Shown in pieces: positions 9,896 to 20,739 of a stretch of 64,000 bases of DNA. A program made the position numbers and the translations under genes. Each line of letters opens with the position of its first letter. Position 1 is the first letter of the stretch. A model generated the notes under the pieces. It searched no databases. It saw nothing but the letters and a program-made list of their open reading frames with translations, and was not told the DNA's origin. The stretch comes from Adineta ricciae (lineage: Eukaryota > Rotifera > Eurotatoria > Adinetida > Adinetidae): the NCBI GenBank assembly GCA_905250025.1, contig CAJNOJ010000186.1, forward strand, positions 62,001 to 126,000, given 5' to 3'.

Positions 9896-11370
9896 TCGTT
9901 CCTTCGGGAATGGGAATCAATTCTAATTAATGAAAATATGTTGGATGGCAAGTTTACTTGTGCATTTATCTGAGTATTGAGGAAATTATCAGTATCCTTT
10001 GTTAGGTGTAAACTGTTTTTTTGGGGGAAACACCTGAAGTTAAGTCATTCTGGAAATGTGTTAGTCGATATCAACGGTATAAACAGAAAACTGGTCTTGG
10101 TAGGAGCCTTTCATAAAAGACATTGTGATGATTCGGAGAATACTTTTGCGTAGACCTTGTAATGAAGTGAACGAAAAAATGGAGATAAAACCTGTAATGC
10201 AGATGCAACATATGATTATTCAAGCAGAATAAATTTTCATCGATGTCGAGTGTATGTATGCACATAACATGCAAAACATCGTTTATGGCGGAAAAATATG
10301 GATTTTTTTAAGGAATAATGGAAGAACTTGAAAAGATGTAGATTGAGATGATGATTCGTGAATGGTAAACGAATAAGGAAATCACTGTTTGTTTTAATCA
10401 TTGATTTGTGATAGCTACGATCAGGCGAGCGGTGCTAATCTTTATTTAATCCTAGCCAGTATTTATAAAGGCAATTTAGCATATGTTTTTCTCTGATTAT
10501 TAAATATATAGTAAAGTCATCTCGTCCTCATCGATAATAAACAGATCTTCGGTTGACTTTTGCTGATTATTCGTGTAGCAGAAACAGGATCCAAAAAACC
10601 AAGGTATGGAACAGTTTCAGAACGTTACAGGTTTTTCCGATTTTTATTATACAAATTTTTACGTATTCCTCTCATCATAATTTGGTTCTATTTTGTACAT
10701 CTTCGAATTTGAACTGTAATGCAAAATTTCTGGCTGTTTAGATAAGATTGCACTATGGGTGAGCATTGTAATTCATAGTTGCTGTTCTAATTCGACGGCG
10801 CTCTGGGATAACTATTCTCGCAGAGAGTTTTTGTGCGGGCATCGTCATTTGTCCAAAAAATGTTCATTATAACAGTAGAGAAGGCTGAGTCAGGCTACAA
10901 GCAAAATTTGAGGCTTTCACCGGCCTTCGAAGTATATCTCGAAAACTGTTTTTAGTTGATTTGACTAACTCACTACTAGTTTCTCCAGATACTGTCTGGA
11001 TCTCCATTGTTGATGCCGTTCTGTAGTAATCCGATAAACTCCGGTTTATAATTGTGCAAAAGCCATTGCGAAGTACTTCTTCCATGAAGAATCTATTTTT
11101 CGAATTCTAAATTTATCAAAAGCTGTTCATTATACAGCTTCATCATTGTGACGAACAAACACGATTTCGACTGGAACATAAAATTTTGATTAGAAGTATA
11201 TTAATCTTGGACTAATCACAATATTCCCTCTCAACACTGCTGCATTAATTCGTTTCGTTGCTCATCAATTAACTAAATCGCCCATTGCAAATGCTCGTCT
11301 TAGTTTAAGATCAAGGGTACGAAATCTGCACACTTTCTATAACACAGCGGAGTACACCAAGGTTCGTCTA
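9896..11370. other. Non-coding, no gene recognised
   Basis: AT-rich with stops in all frames. A short open stretch near 11225-11345 reads like protein (RFVAHQLTKSPIANARLSL) and could be a relic exon, but I cannot identify it. No tRNA or repeat was seen. Confidence 0.5.
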
Positions 11371-11618
11371 TTAACCTTTTCAGTCCCGGCGGTACCTTAA
11401 GGCGCCATCCTAGTTTTTCTTTTCAGTGATAAGTGCAGAATTAAACTGATTTCATAGGTCAACAGACATCACTTATATTGATAATCTGATACATAATGTC
11501 ACCATTTTTTACACTCATAAACTCTTCAGTCTCTTTTTTCGACATGTGGCCATATAAAGTAAAAGTTAACAAAATGATCGTCCAATTTTCCGAGAAAAGC
11601 CGGAACTAAAAGGGTTAA
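11371..11618. mobile_element. MITE with TTAA ends (piggyBac-like termini)
   Basis: The left end TTAACCTTTTCAGTCCCGGC pairs with the inverted right end (reverse complement TTAACCCTTTTAGTTCCGGC). Both ends lie on TTAA, the piggyBac target site, and the terminal motif starts CCCTTT/CCTTTT. The 248-bp interior has no ORF. A second element with the same termini is at 57750-58332. Confidence 0.72.
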
Positions 11619-11996
11619 TCCACACCTAAAACTTCAACATGGAAAGAACAAAAATCATGTAAACGAGAGTAATACAAAAACATTCCAATGACTCGAAGAG
11701 AATTATGTTCCAATAGTAATATTCATCTCAATCGATTTGTTTTCTATTTATGTATTGCAGACTTTTGTCTTCTCGTTCGATGTGAAGAAAGTAATGGCGA
11801 GACGAAAGATGATGGTTTAGCTTTTATTTCTTATACTTTAAATCTAAAATAATACGAAAAACAACTGAACAGTATGAAAAATGAAACTACTGATTTCTTC
11901 CTGGCATGTTAATCATATTAGAAATAATTATTACAACATACAACGACAACAGAAAATAATATTAATTTCAGTTATCTGTTATGCAATGAATAATGA
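11619..11996. other. Non-coding 3' flank of the GPCR gene
   Basis: AT-rich sequence downstream of the minus-strand GPCR. No gene or repeat recognised. Confidence 0.5.
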
Positions 11997-12992
11997 TTAT
12001 TGAACGGTACCGGTTCTTCTATCAACTCGTCGATTTTTAATACGAGACATTTCTCTTATTTCAGGAGCAATTGTATTTTGTTGTCTTTGACTAAATTGAA
12101 TAATCTTTCGAAATTTAGTTCGTAGTTCAGGTAATGAAGCAATTGATACAAAAGGAGTAAATAACATTGTAAAGTAAGAAAAATAATAAGAATCCAAAAA
12201 GAAATCCCAACCTATATCACTTGATAGACCAAATGTATAAGCTGTATATAAAATTTGTGATGGTAAAACAAGAAGAAGATAAAGAGCAGATAATGATAAT
12301 AATTGAAATGTCATTTTCTTATATTTTTTCCACTGAAATCGTTGACCTATTCGATATTTCTTATGCCATATACGAATAATTAGACCAATACTAAAGATAA
12401 CAATCACAAATATTGGTAAAATATTATTAATTGAACTATCCCAAGTACCTAATATTTCATGAATAGATAAACAAAATCCTAATTGACATCGTTCATGGTG
12501 ATAATTCGATGGAATCGTACAAGGTAAAGCAAAAAATCCAATAAAATAAAAAGTTGATGGATAAATACTGCAGATAATCAATGGTAAATAATGAAAAATA
12601 AAACGTTTCAATGACGTTGAAAGTAAATTCTGATGAAAAATAAATATATGTCGTTCAATTGATGCCCAAGCTGTTAGAATCATTATGGAAGCATATCCAG
12701 ATAAATCTACAGAAATCCATAAAAGACAAAATGTACGTGTTGATGATATTAATGAATTTGTACGATAATAATGAATTAACCAAATAATATCTGTAATCAT
12801 ATAGATAAAACCAAATAAAAGTATTATTGTTATAACATGATTATGTAAATTTTGACGAAATGTTCGATCAATAAGAAAATAATAAAGATTGAAAATACTA
12901 CATAACATTGAGGGAATTATAAAGATTAAACAAAACCAAAATTTAATAATCAAAGAAAGTGTCATTCTGATATTTTGACTAATATGGAGCAA
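11997..12992 (-). CDS. Seven-transmembrane GPCR, rhodopsin-like
   Basis: Intronless ORF of 331 aa. Seven hydrophobic segments can be counted, beginning LIIKFWFCLIFIIPSMLCSIF and ending SYYFSYFTMLFTPFVSIAS. The end of TM3 has ASIERH in the DRY position, as in a large bdelloid family of orphan class A receptors. The second extracellular loop has cysteines (CTIP, CQLGFC). The short basic tail (KNRRVDRRTG) is cytoplasmic. The NPxxY motif of TM7 is not evident. The ligand is unknown. The gene stands alone between relics and is more AT-rich than the TIR/ART genes. Confidence 0.8.
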   Translation of the reverse strand: MLHISQNIRMTLSLIIKFWFCLIFIIPSMLCSIFNLYYFLIDRTFRQNLHNHVITIILLFGFIYMITDIIWLIHYYRTNSLISSTRTFCLLWISVDLSGYASIMILTAWASIERHIFIFHQNLLSTSLKRFIFHYLPLIICSIYPSTFYFIGFFALPCTIPSNYHHERCQLGFCLSIHEILGTWDSSINNILPIFVIVIFSIGLIIRIWHKKYRIGQRFQWKKYKKMTFQLLSLSALYLLLVLPSQILYTAYTFGLSSDIGWDFFLDSYYFSYFTMLFTPFVSIASLPELRTKFRKIIQFSQRQQNTIAPEIREMSRIKNRRVDRRTGTVQ

Positions 12993-13740
12993 ACTTTTTG
13001 TTTCACTAAAACTTGTAGAAATCTGGTAGAAGATTATAAAAAGGATTCGAATACGAAATGATTATTTTAATCGAATACATGAAAAATTTTACTTTAGAAT
13101 TGTGTTAAATAGCTTTTTAGTTATGATTATTTTCTTCGAAAAAATGATTTAAGTAATATAAAATGTGTTAAGTCATATGACTTGACTTCTTCAACAAATA
13201 CAGATACTTAAATGCAAACAAAAGTATTTTTAATTAATTCTTTAGTTTGTCTGTAATCTTAAAGATAATATCATATTCTTGATCTGAACATCCCTTGTTC
13301 TGACAAGCAAAAAAATTACATATTTAATTAATTTACACAAGGATATTTTGGATGTAAAATCATCTGTTAGTCAGTTTTGTTGGATGAAGATGTCTGTGTT
13401 ATCATGAAACGATATCATATACGAGCTTTAGAATTTTTGAATTAAGTTAAATCTTTTATTTTAACAAAAAATGTATCATATGAGAATAAAATCTCTAGTA
13501 TTCTTTATTCTTTTTATTATTGTTCAATAGATATGGAAATTATATTAAGAAGTAAGAAAAGATGAATCCATAAAAAACACATCAAGGAAACGAGAGAATA
13601 AGAAAATAAAGAAGAAAAAGCTATTTTCTGCTTCAATAATCGATAAATATATCTATCTACAGAGTAGAAGAATTAGACACGAATTTATTACTTTTTATCT
13701 GTAGAGATTAGAAAGATCCAACTTATCGAGTATTTCTAGT
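12993..13740. other. Non-coding upstream of the GPCR
   Basis: Very AT-rich sequence without open frames. It probably includes the GPCR promoter, but no clear TATA box could be chosen among the many A/T runs. Confidence 0.45.
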
Positions 13741-13794
13741 AATGAGTAAATTACTGAATTGAATTAAAGCACAATTGATGAAACAACAATATTG

Positions 13795-13895
13795 AAATTA
13801 TTTAATTTGCGTGATGCTGTTGAATATATGACAAAATGTGAGAATATCATTGTCATGTCGGGTGTTGGTATTCCTGATTTCTGTACACCTTCGTT
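13795..13895 (+). pseudogene. Sirtuin (NAD+-dependent deacylase) relic
   Basis: One frame reads NLRDAVEYMTKCENIIVMSG followed directly by VGIPDFCTP. This matches the Rossmann NAD-binding start of sirtuins (NIVVMxGAGIST..GIPDFRSP) with the central residues deleted and Arg changed to Cys. Stops follow at once. Further sirtuin exons downstream (to about 14600) could not be read convincingly. Confidence 0.5.
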
Positions 13896-13899
13896 CTTT

Positions 13900-14560
13900 T
13901 ATTTGACTTTAGAATGAAAAAGGCATATTGTTACGATTATTCATACAGGTAATTCTGTATTTATCTAATTCTTAAGTGAAATTATTTGTTCCTATGTCGA
14001 GCATTGACTTATTGGGAAAATTTGTTGAAGTTTATGAAACGTTTTTCATTGCTTATTATTTGAATTAACAGAAAGAATATTCATTAGATCATATCAAAGA
14101 TTTGTTCATTTAGTTAATTTCTTTCATGTAGCAAGATTCAAAAGTTTTGATTTTTTTTAAAGATTATTTTCAAACATAAGATTCTTTATTGTGATCGGTG
14201 CTCTCCCCAATGATCACCTATAAAAAATCGAAAATAACGAAAAAAACTTTATGATTGGTATGATTATCTACCCCAGTTGTTTTTGCATATCTAAAACGGT
14301 TTATCACCTTTAATATCATAACCAACAATTTGTAACTAAACACCAGAATATTATTTTACGCCAAAGACAAAATCACTGGATTCATTCAGTTTATATCACA
14401 TGAGCAACTATTGCTTCTGAATACCCATCGTTATCATAGATACCTCCTTTATATTTTGAAAATTCTTCATCGCTAGTATCTATTTTTTTCTAAAGTGTTG
14501 ATTCTTGTATTCAAGCTAACATTGTACGTATATGTTATAAGTACCAGAAGATAAGTTAAT
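13900..14560. other. AT-rich sequence, possible decayed sirtuin remainder
   Basis: Stops in every frame. Short protein-like stretches such as PMSSIDLLGKFVEVYET occur but are not assigned. Confidence 0.35.
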
Positions 14561-14564
14561 GAGC

Positions 14565-15790
14565 TATAGTCAATCGACTAGATTTCGATAGTCATTGTAC
14601 CAGTCGTTTTCGAATATGGGATGCGCATCATAACGTTGTTTATGTTAGAAAAATTCATTTATTTGAGAGTAGGCTTTGACTAGTTGCTGACGCATTGACT
14701 ATCGTTGATAGGTCAAGTAGTAGGTGCCACCGAAGCCAATGATCACGTTGATCATGTATTGTGTCCATATTTTCACCTGTTTTCTATCAGCATCATTAAG
14801 TTTCTGATTGAAATCTAGAACTACAGCGGAAGTGTCGTTGTGATCACGTACATCACGAAGGAAAGGTTTTTTGGGCAGGTGAAACAAATTGAATAGTGCT
14901 CGACAAAAGGTTAATACTATGACGTTTAACACTCTGCCGAGCTGCGTGACAACTCAAAGACGAAATGATCCAATTTAATGTATTTCTCTTTGATAAGTTT
15001 GTCCTTAACCTTCGGTACTTTCTTACTCGTTTTTGATATCACATGCGAAAGTCGGCGACAAAGATTCCATCGAACAGATGTTTCGGGTGTACGGATGACC
15101 AAGCAAAGTGCAGACTGATGTTACGATTCGTTTCGATCCTGTCGAAGAAATACGAAGGATACTGTTGTCAATCCATGGTATCCATTCGCTTTTCATAGAA
15201 AACATTTTCGGTCAAATGAATATCAGCATCAAGAATAATACCAAAAAGTCTTTAAAAAAGGAGCTAGTCTTGAATTGTAGATACAGTCAAGCTATCCCTA
15301 CCCATAGACACCGATAATACAGTGAAATAGTTGACGATTTTCTTCTCTTCAAACATTCTTGATTTCTCCATCAGCAGTTAAGAATGGGAACGCTACGACT
15401 GAATCAATAACGGATCCGTAACGCGAAGCTCGATCATATGCATTAACGCTCAATGATCCGCCAGTGGTGAAAATATTCGATGATTGGATTACCTCAACTG
15501 CAAATCCCACTTAGTTACCTGCATCCTGTACATCAGCTCAAGTCGCACCACTTTGCATAATAACCATTCGTGCTGATGTCATCGACATTATGGACTCCGA
15601 TAACACCCTTAATGCGAGCTACTTCGAGTCGATTTACATCGTGAAAGGCAACCGATTGACTGTAATTCGCAGCTTGAACTAAATAGCGATAAGAAAAGAA
15701 ACAGATACAATGATCAATGTCGAAATTTACTTCTCCATATATACTGATCGAATGTGCATACAACGAACAGAATATAGACAAATAAATAGT
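14565..15790 (-). pseudogene. FAD-linked oxidase (FAD_binding_4 / PCMH type) relic
   Basis: Reading the minus strand from 15780 down, pieces of one protein appear in order. VARIKGVIGVHNVDDIST is the N-terminal part. [19 protein letters not shown] and [20 protein letters not shown] form the FAD-binding core. ILDADIHLTENVFYEKR, the C-terminal GGTYYLTYQR, and QLVKAYSQINEFF with RYDAHPIFENDWYNDYR follow. This is the order of bacterial and fungal FAD-dependent oxidoreductases. Stops, frameshifts and a deletion that removes the first FAD motif show it is dead. The origin is probably horizontal (inference). Confidence 0.72.
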
Positions 15791-16323
15791 CTTTCTTCAG
15801 TCTATGCTCTCCTGAAAAGAAAGATAATACTTATCATCATCCAATGTAACTAAAATTTTAGATTAAGCTTGTCAATTATAGAATATATCTCTTCTATTCG
15901 TGTATAGGATTGCTTTTCATCATGTGTGCATTTATCTAGCGTCTAAGATCACAAAGCTTTTGTTTACATAATCAATGCAAAGTCTTATCGATATTTTTGT
16001 GCTTTTGGTCCGCAACGATGTTTGAATTTATCAACTCTCATTGCTTGCGGAGAGGATGTATTAAACCACCCCGATCGAGCTGATTTAGCCGCCTATGTAG
16101 ACTACTTCAAATAAATAGTAGGGGGTACCAAAAGTCTCAGCTTCTAGAATGAATAGAATATGCTTCGATACAGACGAGAGAAATGTCTACTTCACCTGAG
16201 TACTCGTCGAATATAGATAAATTAGAGAACATGTCATGATTTTCAACTGGGTATACTCCATGAGAAATATCGAGCTGTAATGAAGAAGGACAACGGTTGA
16301 TACGAATTGGCTCTCTTGGTATA
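15791..16323. other. Non-coding
   Basis: Stops in all frames and no recognisable repeat. It may hold the decayed N-terminus or promoter of the FAD oxidase relic. Confidence 0.4.
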
Positions 16324-16986
16324 TCAGAGCCTCTTCAATCGACATCTTTGATTTTTGGACAAAAATTCATAACAACGAGTTTTCGCGATTGACAATGTAT
16401 GATCTCGAAATCGTAAGTGAAAAACACCTGCATTGAAAAGAATGATGTGGATTAAATCGAAAATAGTCATCATTGTCTTCGAATCACTCAACTTGTACTG
16501 ATTCCTTTCGAGCGCTATAATAAATTCTCCAGCGGTTCGGCGAGCTTCTGGTAAACTTGCTTCGTGATATTCAATTTGCTGTTTTCTATCATTGTAATCG
16601 GTAGAATTTGATTGAAGCACAAGGTCTACATTCTGTATATATGGTAAGGGGAATAATGGAAGATTGAGATGGTCAAACAACTGAAGGGTGTGAAAGACAT
16701 TCTGATCCTACGATAGCTCATCAAGTAATTTATATGGATTCTGGGATGTTATTGCACGCAGAATAGCTACGAATGACGAATACTCCAACGGCTCGTGCAG
16801 AACATATTCGCCATTACCGTTTTGAATAGACAAGAAATCATTTTTGTGCTCGACGAGAACAGTTAGATAAGTAATGAGCTCAGCCTGTTGCCGAGTAAGA
16901 TGGAGAAGTTGATCGGAAGAAGCAAAACGAAATGCATATGTGCTTTCACTTGTATTTCGCTCCAAAGCTTGATTCATATTTGTCAC
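16324..16986 (-). pseudogene. BTB-like rotifer protein with one in-frame stop
   Basis: One frame runs from ATG 16986 to the stop at 16324 and is interrupted only by a TAG at 16708-16710 (LLDELS, stop, DQNVFHTLQLFDHL). Without it the product would be about 220 aa. The N-terminal part (LLHLTRQQAELITYLTVLV, later FVAILRAIT) resembles the BTB/POZ-like start of uncharacterised rotifer proteins; I am not certain of the family. It is either a young pseudogene or a sequencing error. Confidence 0.45.
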
Positions 16987-17550
16987 TTTCTACAAAAAAA
17001 AATAAATGAACTAATCCACATGAAAGCTTCAGATTAGTTGGTTTTTACCTGTTTTGATCGTCATTGACAAAAATCCGAGCAATGATTAATCCTCATTCAA
17101 GCGTATCTTCATAAAACAAGTCTTAGTGACATCTGGTGCATTACGTCGATACCTACGCACATCGTTAAGCAAAATTTAAATGAAAATGCTCAATTTTATA
17201 ATGCGGTCGTGCAGAAATATAAGATAGAATATCGAAGTAGTATTATAACTGCAAATCTCGTTTTATAATGACACCGAGTCTAGTATAATACAAACAAAGT
17301 TAATTTTTGATGAGAAGCCAGCTTTTTCGATCTGCTACCTCGAACACAGACTATTGTTAAAGTCAGAACCAACTAACCAAGACATTTTTATTGAGTAGGC
17401 CTACGGATAAAAGCTCATGATAACTGTTTTAAAAGACAAGAAGATGCGCATCTGTTACGCTCTCTCATCGCCCATTTAGCATAGCTTTTTATCATACGAT
17501 TATTTTTATCTTGCAATCTTCATTTATTCTCATAGGCCATCTTTCCACAT
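16987..17550. other. Non-coding upstream of the M23 peptidase
   Basis: No gene seen. It contains the presumed upstream regulatory region of the peptidase. Confidence 0.4.
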
Positions 17551-17587
17551 TATAAATAATCCACGTCAATTTGTATTCTACTCAGTG
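17551..17587 (+). promoter_or_regulatory. Core promoter: TATA box plus initiator
   Basis: TATAAATAAT at 17551-17560 is followed 31 bp later by CTCAGTGC, an initiator-like TCAGT. The spacing is right for a metazoan core promoter and gives a short 5' UTR of about 20 nt before ATG 17604. Confidence 0.55.
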
Positions 17588-17603
17588 CAATACAAAAATC
17601 CAC

Positions 17604-18044
17604 ATGTTGAGTAACTTGTTCTTTGTTTCACTCTTAGCACTCTGTGCTGTCGTCTTTGCTCATCTACCTGTCCCAGGCAGATCAGTCACTACTCCATTTG
17701 GCAAGAAAGGCAGTTGGGCAGCTGGTTACCATACTGGCGATGATTATGCATGCCCAGTTGGAACAAGTGTTCGTGCAACAGCCAGTGGTACAGTAATCAA
17801 TGCCAACTGGGGCGCTGACTACGGCACCCATATTGTTATTGAATCTCCTGATAGGATTCGTCAACTTTACGCACATTTGAGTAAGAAAACGGTTAGTGTC
17901 GGACAAAGAGTGTCAGCAGGACAAGAAATTGGTAAAAGTGGAAACACAGGAAGATCGACTGGACCACATCTTCATTATGAAGAACGCGTTTCTCCATATG
18001 CTTACAAAAATCACCGAAAACCACAATTGAATATAGCGCATTAA
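17604..18044 (+). CDS. Secreted M23 (LytM-type) peptidoglycan endopeptidase
   Basis: Intronless ORF of 146 aa, with the start set at ATG 17604 so that a clean signal peptide (MLSNLFFVSLLALCAVVFA) is first. Zinc-binding motifs are intact: HTGDDY (H-x3-D) and HLHYEE (HxH). The G-rich LytM core (GTHIVIES, QLYAHLS, GQEIGKSGNTG) covers nearly the whole mature protein. Family members cut peptide cross-links of bacterial cell walls. The compact single domain resembles actinobacterial enzymes, and the gene carries a eukaryotic TATA/initiator promoter. A horizontally acquired antibacterial or digestive lysin is likely (inference). Confidence 0.9.
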   Translation: MLSNLFFVSLLALCAVVFAHLPVPGRSVTTPFGKKGSWAAGYHTGDDYACPVGTSVRATASGTVINANWGADYGTHIVIESPDRIRQLYAHLSKKTVSVGQRVSAGQEIGKSGNTGRSTGPHLHYEERVSPYAYKNHRKPQLNIAH

Positions 18045-19346
18045 TCAGCAAATTGACTTTTCATTCTATCGACTTTATAACGTGACAAAGCAGTTCTTTT
18101 TTGAAAATAAACATGAGCTTGATCAATCGCGCAATGTACAGAATCTTGTCATTTACTCGAGAATTTCAACAAAATGATGCCATCGAACGATTTGAAAATG
18201 AATTTTATACACCTGATCACGTATGTGTGCAAATCCTTCGCTCTACGGATAACTCGAGGAAAATCATTTCGACATCAACTCAGTAGATTGTTACCCTTCT
18301 ACTAATATGTCATGTATTTTATTTTCTTCGATTACAGTGGCAATAGTCAAGCATGATGATGGTAAAGATACTAACACGAACAGTAATGAGTAGGAAATAT
18401 TAGAAGCACAGAGGATAACAGAATGAATCCATATCATTAATACGCAAATAATCTATTACAAAAGACGACATTATGTGATTAAATAACAGAACTATCCAGA
18501 ACTTCGGTTTTGACCTTCACTCAGTATTCTTTCCCGTAAGAACCAAAATATTGGGCATGCAATAATAATCGCTCTATGTGTGATTTGAGCCGCGAATATC
18601 GCACATTTATTGACATTATCTATTATTACTCTCATCTTGATTTATTGTATGACCGTTATTTTTTAACGATAAAAGTACTTTTCTTCTCCTTCCCATCCTG
18701 ATCAAACATAAATATATTTTGAATCTTGCTATCAAGCGTTATTTTTCATAGATACAATGCTTGTTTCTCACAACTATTCGTTTCGTCTATCATCATGTTC
18801 GCTTTCATTTGAAACCACACATGAATATATCAACTGATCTGGAGTAACTATAAACGATGGGTTCTGGTAGCTTGTTCTGACGACATGCAAATTAACGCAA
18901 AAAGTATCGTTGAAATCGAAGGACATAGCTCTGAAATATAGATGTATAATCGAAATGTATCTGCTCGACTTATGACGATGAGCATTCATATTGGATGATT
19001 TTTCTGATATACTTTTCTTACATATAGTCTTAGATATTAATATATATCATCTGCTGCAAAATAAAGATTGTCCTAATGAATACCTTTACTTTCTTCTTGT
19101 GCTTTTCGATTATTAGCCCGCTTCTCTTTCGGGCTATAATGATGACTCACATATATTATGATTAGATATTATATTTTTATGACAAAAACGTCAACAATGG
19201 TGAATGCAAATAGGACTAGTGAAAATGACGTTTTATGATATGATTCAAAATACTTTTGGACGAAAAGTGACATGAATGATTAGTTATAATAATAAGTATC
19301 TATAATCACTGTTGATTTTCTCCTCGCATAATATAACATTAGTAAA
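18045..19346. other. Non-coding
   Basis: Open frames of about 60-70 codons occur but lack any family resemblance. A perfect 7-bp hairpin (TAGCCCG, loop, CGGGCTA) lies at 19114-19136; no function is assigned. Confidence 0.5.
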
Positions 19347-20711
19347 ATGCTACTAGGAGCTAATCAACAGCCGAAGCAAAATTTACCCAGCATTTATAAT
19401 TTTTATAGTCAAACAAGAAAGTATTTAATGCTTTGTATCATAAGTGGTCTCGGCTTTTTATATACATTTGATGAAACTGTTTACCTTCCATCAATATCAA
19501 CTATCGTCAACGAGTTTCAGTCGACAGAGACAATAGGTTTACTTACTGTTAGCATCTATCTATTCACAGCCAGTCTTTCTGGTTTATTATGGGGCGTGTT
19601 ATCAGATTTCTACGGACGTCGACCAGTGATTATCTATGGATTGAGTATATTTATTGTCTCTGTCATTATGTGCTATTTTTCACCCAATATTTATATGTTT
19701 ATCATCTGTCGTGCAATACAGGGAGGTTTGATTTCGATAACAATTGTTGTAGTACAAGGAATAATCAGTGATGTGTATGAACCACGAGTTCGTGGAACTG
19801 CGTATGGAATTTATTACACTGCATATTTTACAGGAAATGCTCTCGGGCCAGTGATCGGCGGACAAGTTTCTGCGTATTTTGGATGGAGATCAACACTATT
19901 AGTAGCTGCATCAATCTCATTTGTTCTGCTTATAAGTTATATCATATTTGTGCCGGAAAGTCAACAGTACGCGGTAATGTGTGCATATGAAACAGAACAT
20001 GGAGGTAGTTTATTGGAATCTGATGAGATCTGTAACCCGACATTCGTCAACCCATGTGCCAGCTTGTCGTATCTGACTGACCCCAAAGTTCTTCCTTACA
20101 GTTTGATGCTTCTGGTGGGATATGTTTCTATGAACTGGACCTTTCTATTTCTTCCTATCAAACTTTCCCAACCGCCATATTCATATCGAGAAAATGAAGT
20201 TGGAATGTTACTCACTATGAGTGGAATGGGCCTCATTGCAGGTTCCCTCTGTGGAGGTATTCTATCGGATCTGGCTGGTAGTAAACGCTTTTTGATTTCT
20301 GTAATTCCCGAAGCACGAATCATTCCTGGGCTAATATTTTCTATTTTGACCGTTGTTGGTTTGATTTTGTATGGCTGGACACTTCACTATTATTGGTGTG
20401 CTGCTCTGCTGATCCTTGGATCTGGTTTATCCTGCTTTGGCCAAACAGCTGTTCGACCAGGAGTGATGTCCTACTTTACTATCAAATATCAACAACATGC
20501 CGGTGGCATCATTTCAGTGAATAGTTGCTTACAACAAATGATGACATCAGTGGCTTTACCATTGACTGATTATATCATTAATTGCATCCACCAAGGACCA
20601 CTCTTCACAATTTTAGCGACTTGTAATCTCTTAGCAACGATCGTTGTTGCTGTCATCGTCTGGAGAAGAATTTATCTAGTAGGGAATCTCGAGAAAAAGA
20701 CGCTTCTTTGA
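19347..20711 (+). CDS. Major facilitator superfamily transporter, DHA1-like
   Basis: Intronless ORF of 454 aa with about 12 hydrophobic segments. Motif A between TM2 and TM3 is GVLSDFYGRRP, the N-terminal half has the antiporter-type GNALGPVIGG (motif C-like), and a second motif-A copy, GGILSDLAGSK, sits in the C-terminal half. These place it in the drug:H+ antiporter-1 type, with substrate unknown and plasma membrane location expected. The lack of introns and the fungal/bacterial flavour suggest possible transfer. A poly(A) signal AATAAA is at 20734-20739. Confidence 0.85.
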   Translation: MLLGANQQPKQNLPSIYNFYSQTRKYLMLCIISGLGFLYTFDETVYLPSISTIVNEFQSTETIGLLTVSIYLFTASLSGLLWGVLSDFYGRRPVIIYGLSIFIVSVIMCYFSPNIYMFIICRAIQGGLISITIVVVQGIISDVYEPRVRGTAYGIYYTAYFTGNALGPVIGGQVSAYFGWRSTLLVAASISFVLLISYIIFVPESQQYAVMCAYETEHGGSLLESDEICNPTFVNPCASLSYLTDPKVLPYSLMLLVGYVSMNWTFLFLPIKLSQPPYSYRENEVGMLLTMSGMGLIAGSLCGGILSDLAGSKRFLISVIPEARIIPGLIFSILTVVGLILYGWTLHYYWCAALLILGSGLSCFGQTAVRPGVMSYFTIKYQQHAGGIISVNSCLQQMMTSVALPLTDYIINCIHQGPLFTILATCNLLATIVVAVIVWRRIYLVGNLEKKTLL

Positions 20712-20733
20712 TTTTTATTACAAGAAACAATAG

Positions 20734-20739
20734 AATAAA
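20734..20739 (+). terminator. Poly(A) signal AATAAA of the MFS gene
   Basis: The signal lies 22 nt after the MFS stop codon, within normal distance. Confidence 0.55.

Noticed and set aside
10071-11085. Several 60-70 codon ORFs on both strands
   Set aside because: No promoter context, no family resemblance and typical length for chance frames.
15108-15317. Plus-strand ORF of 69 codons
   Set aside because: Shadow of the minus-strand FAD oxidase relic, which has recognisable motifs.
17571-17603. Longer N-terminus for the M23 peptidase
   Set aside because: It begins with TTG and would bury the signal peptide; ATG 17604 gives a clean one.
19114-19136. Perfect 7-bp hairpin as a terminator or tRNA-like gene
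   Set aside because: Stem is short, no T-run or cloverleaf, and rho-independent terminators are not expected in an animal nucleus.
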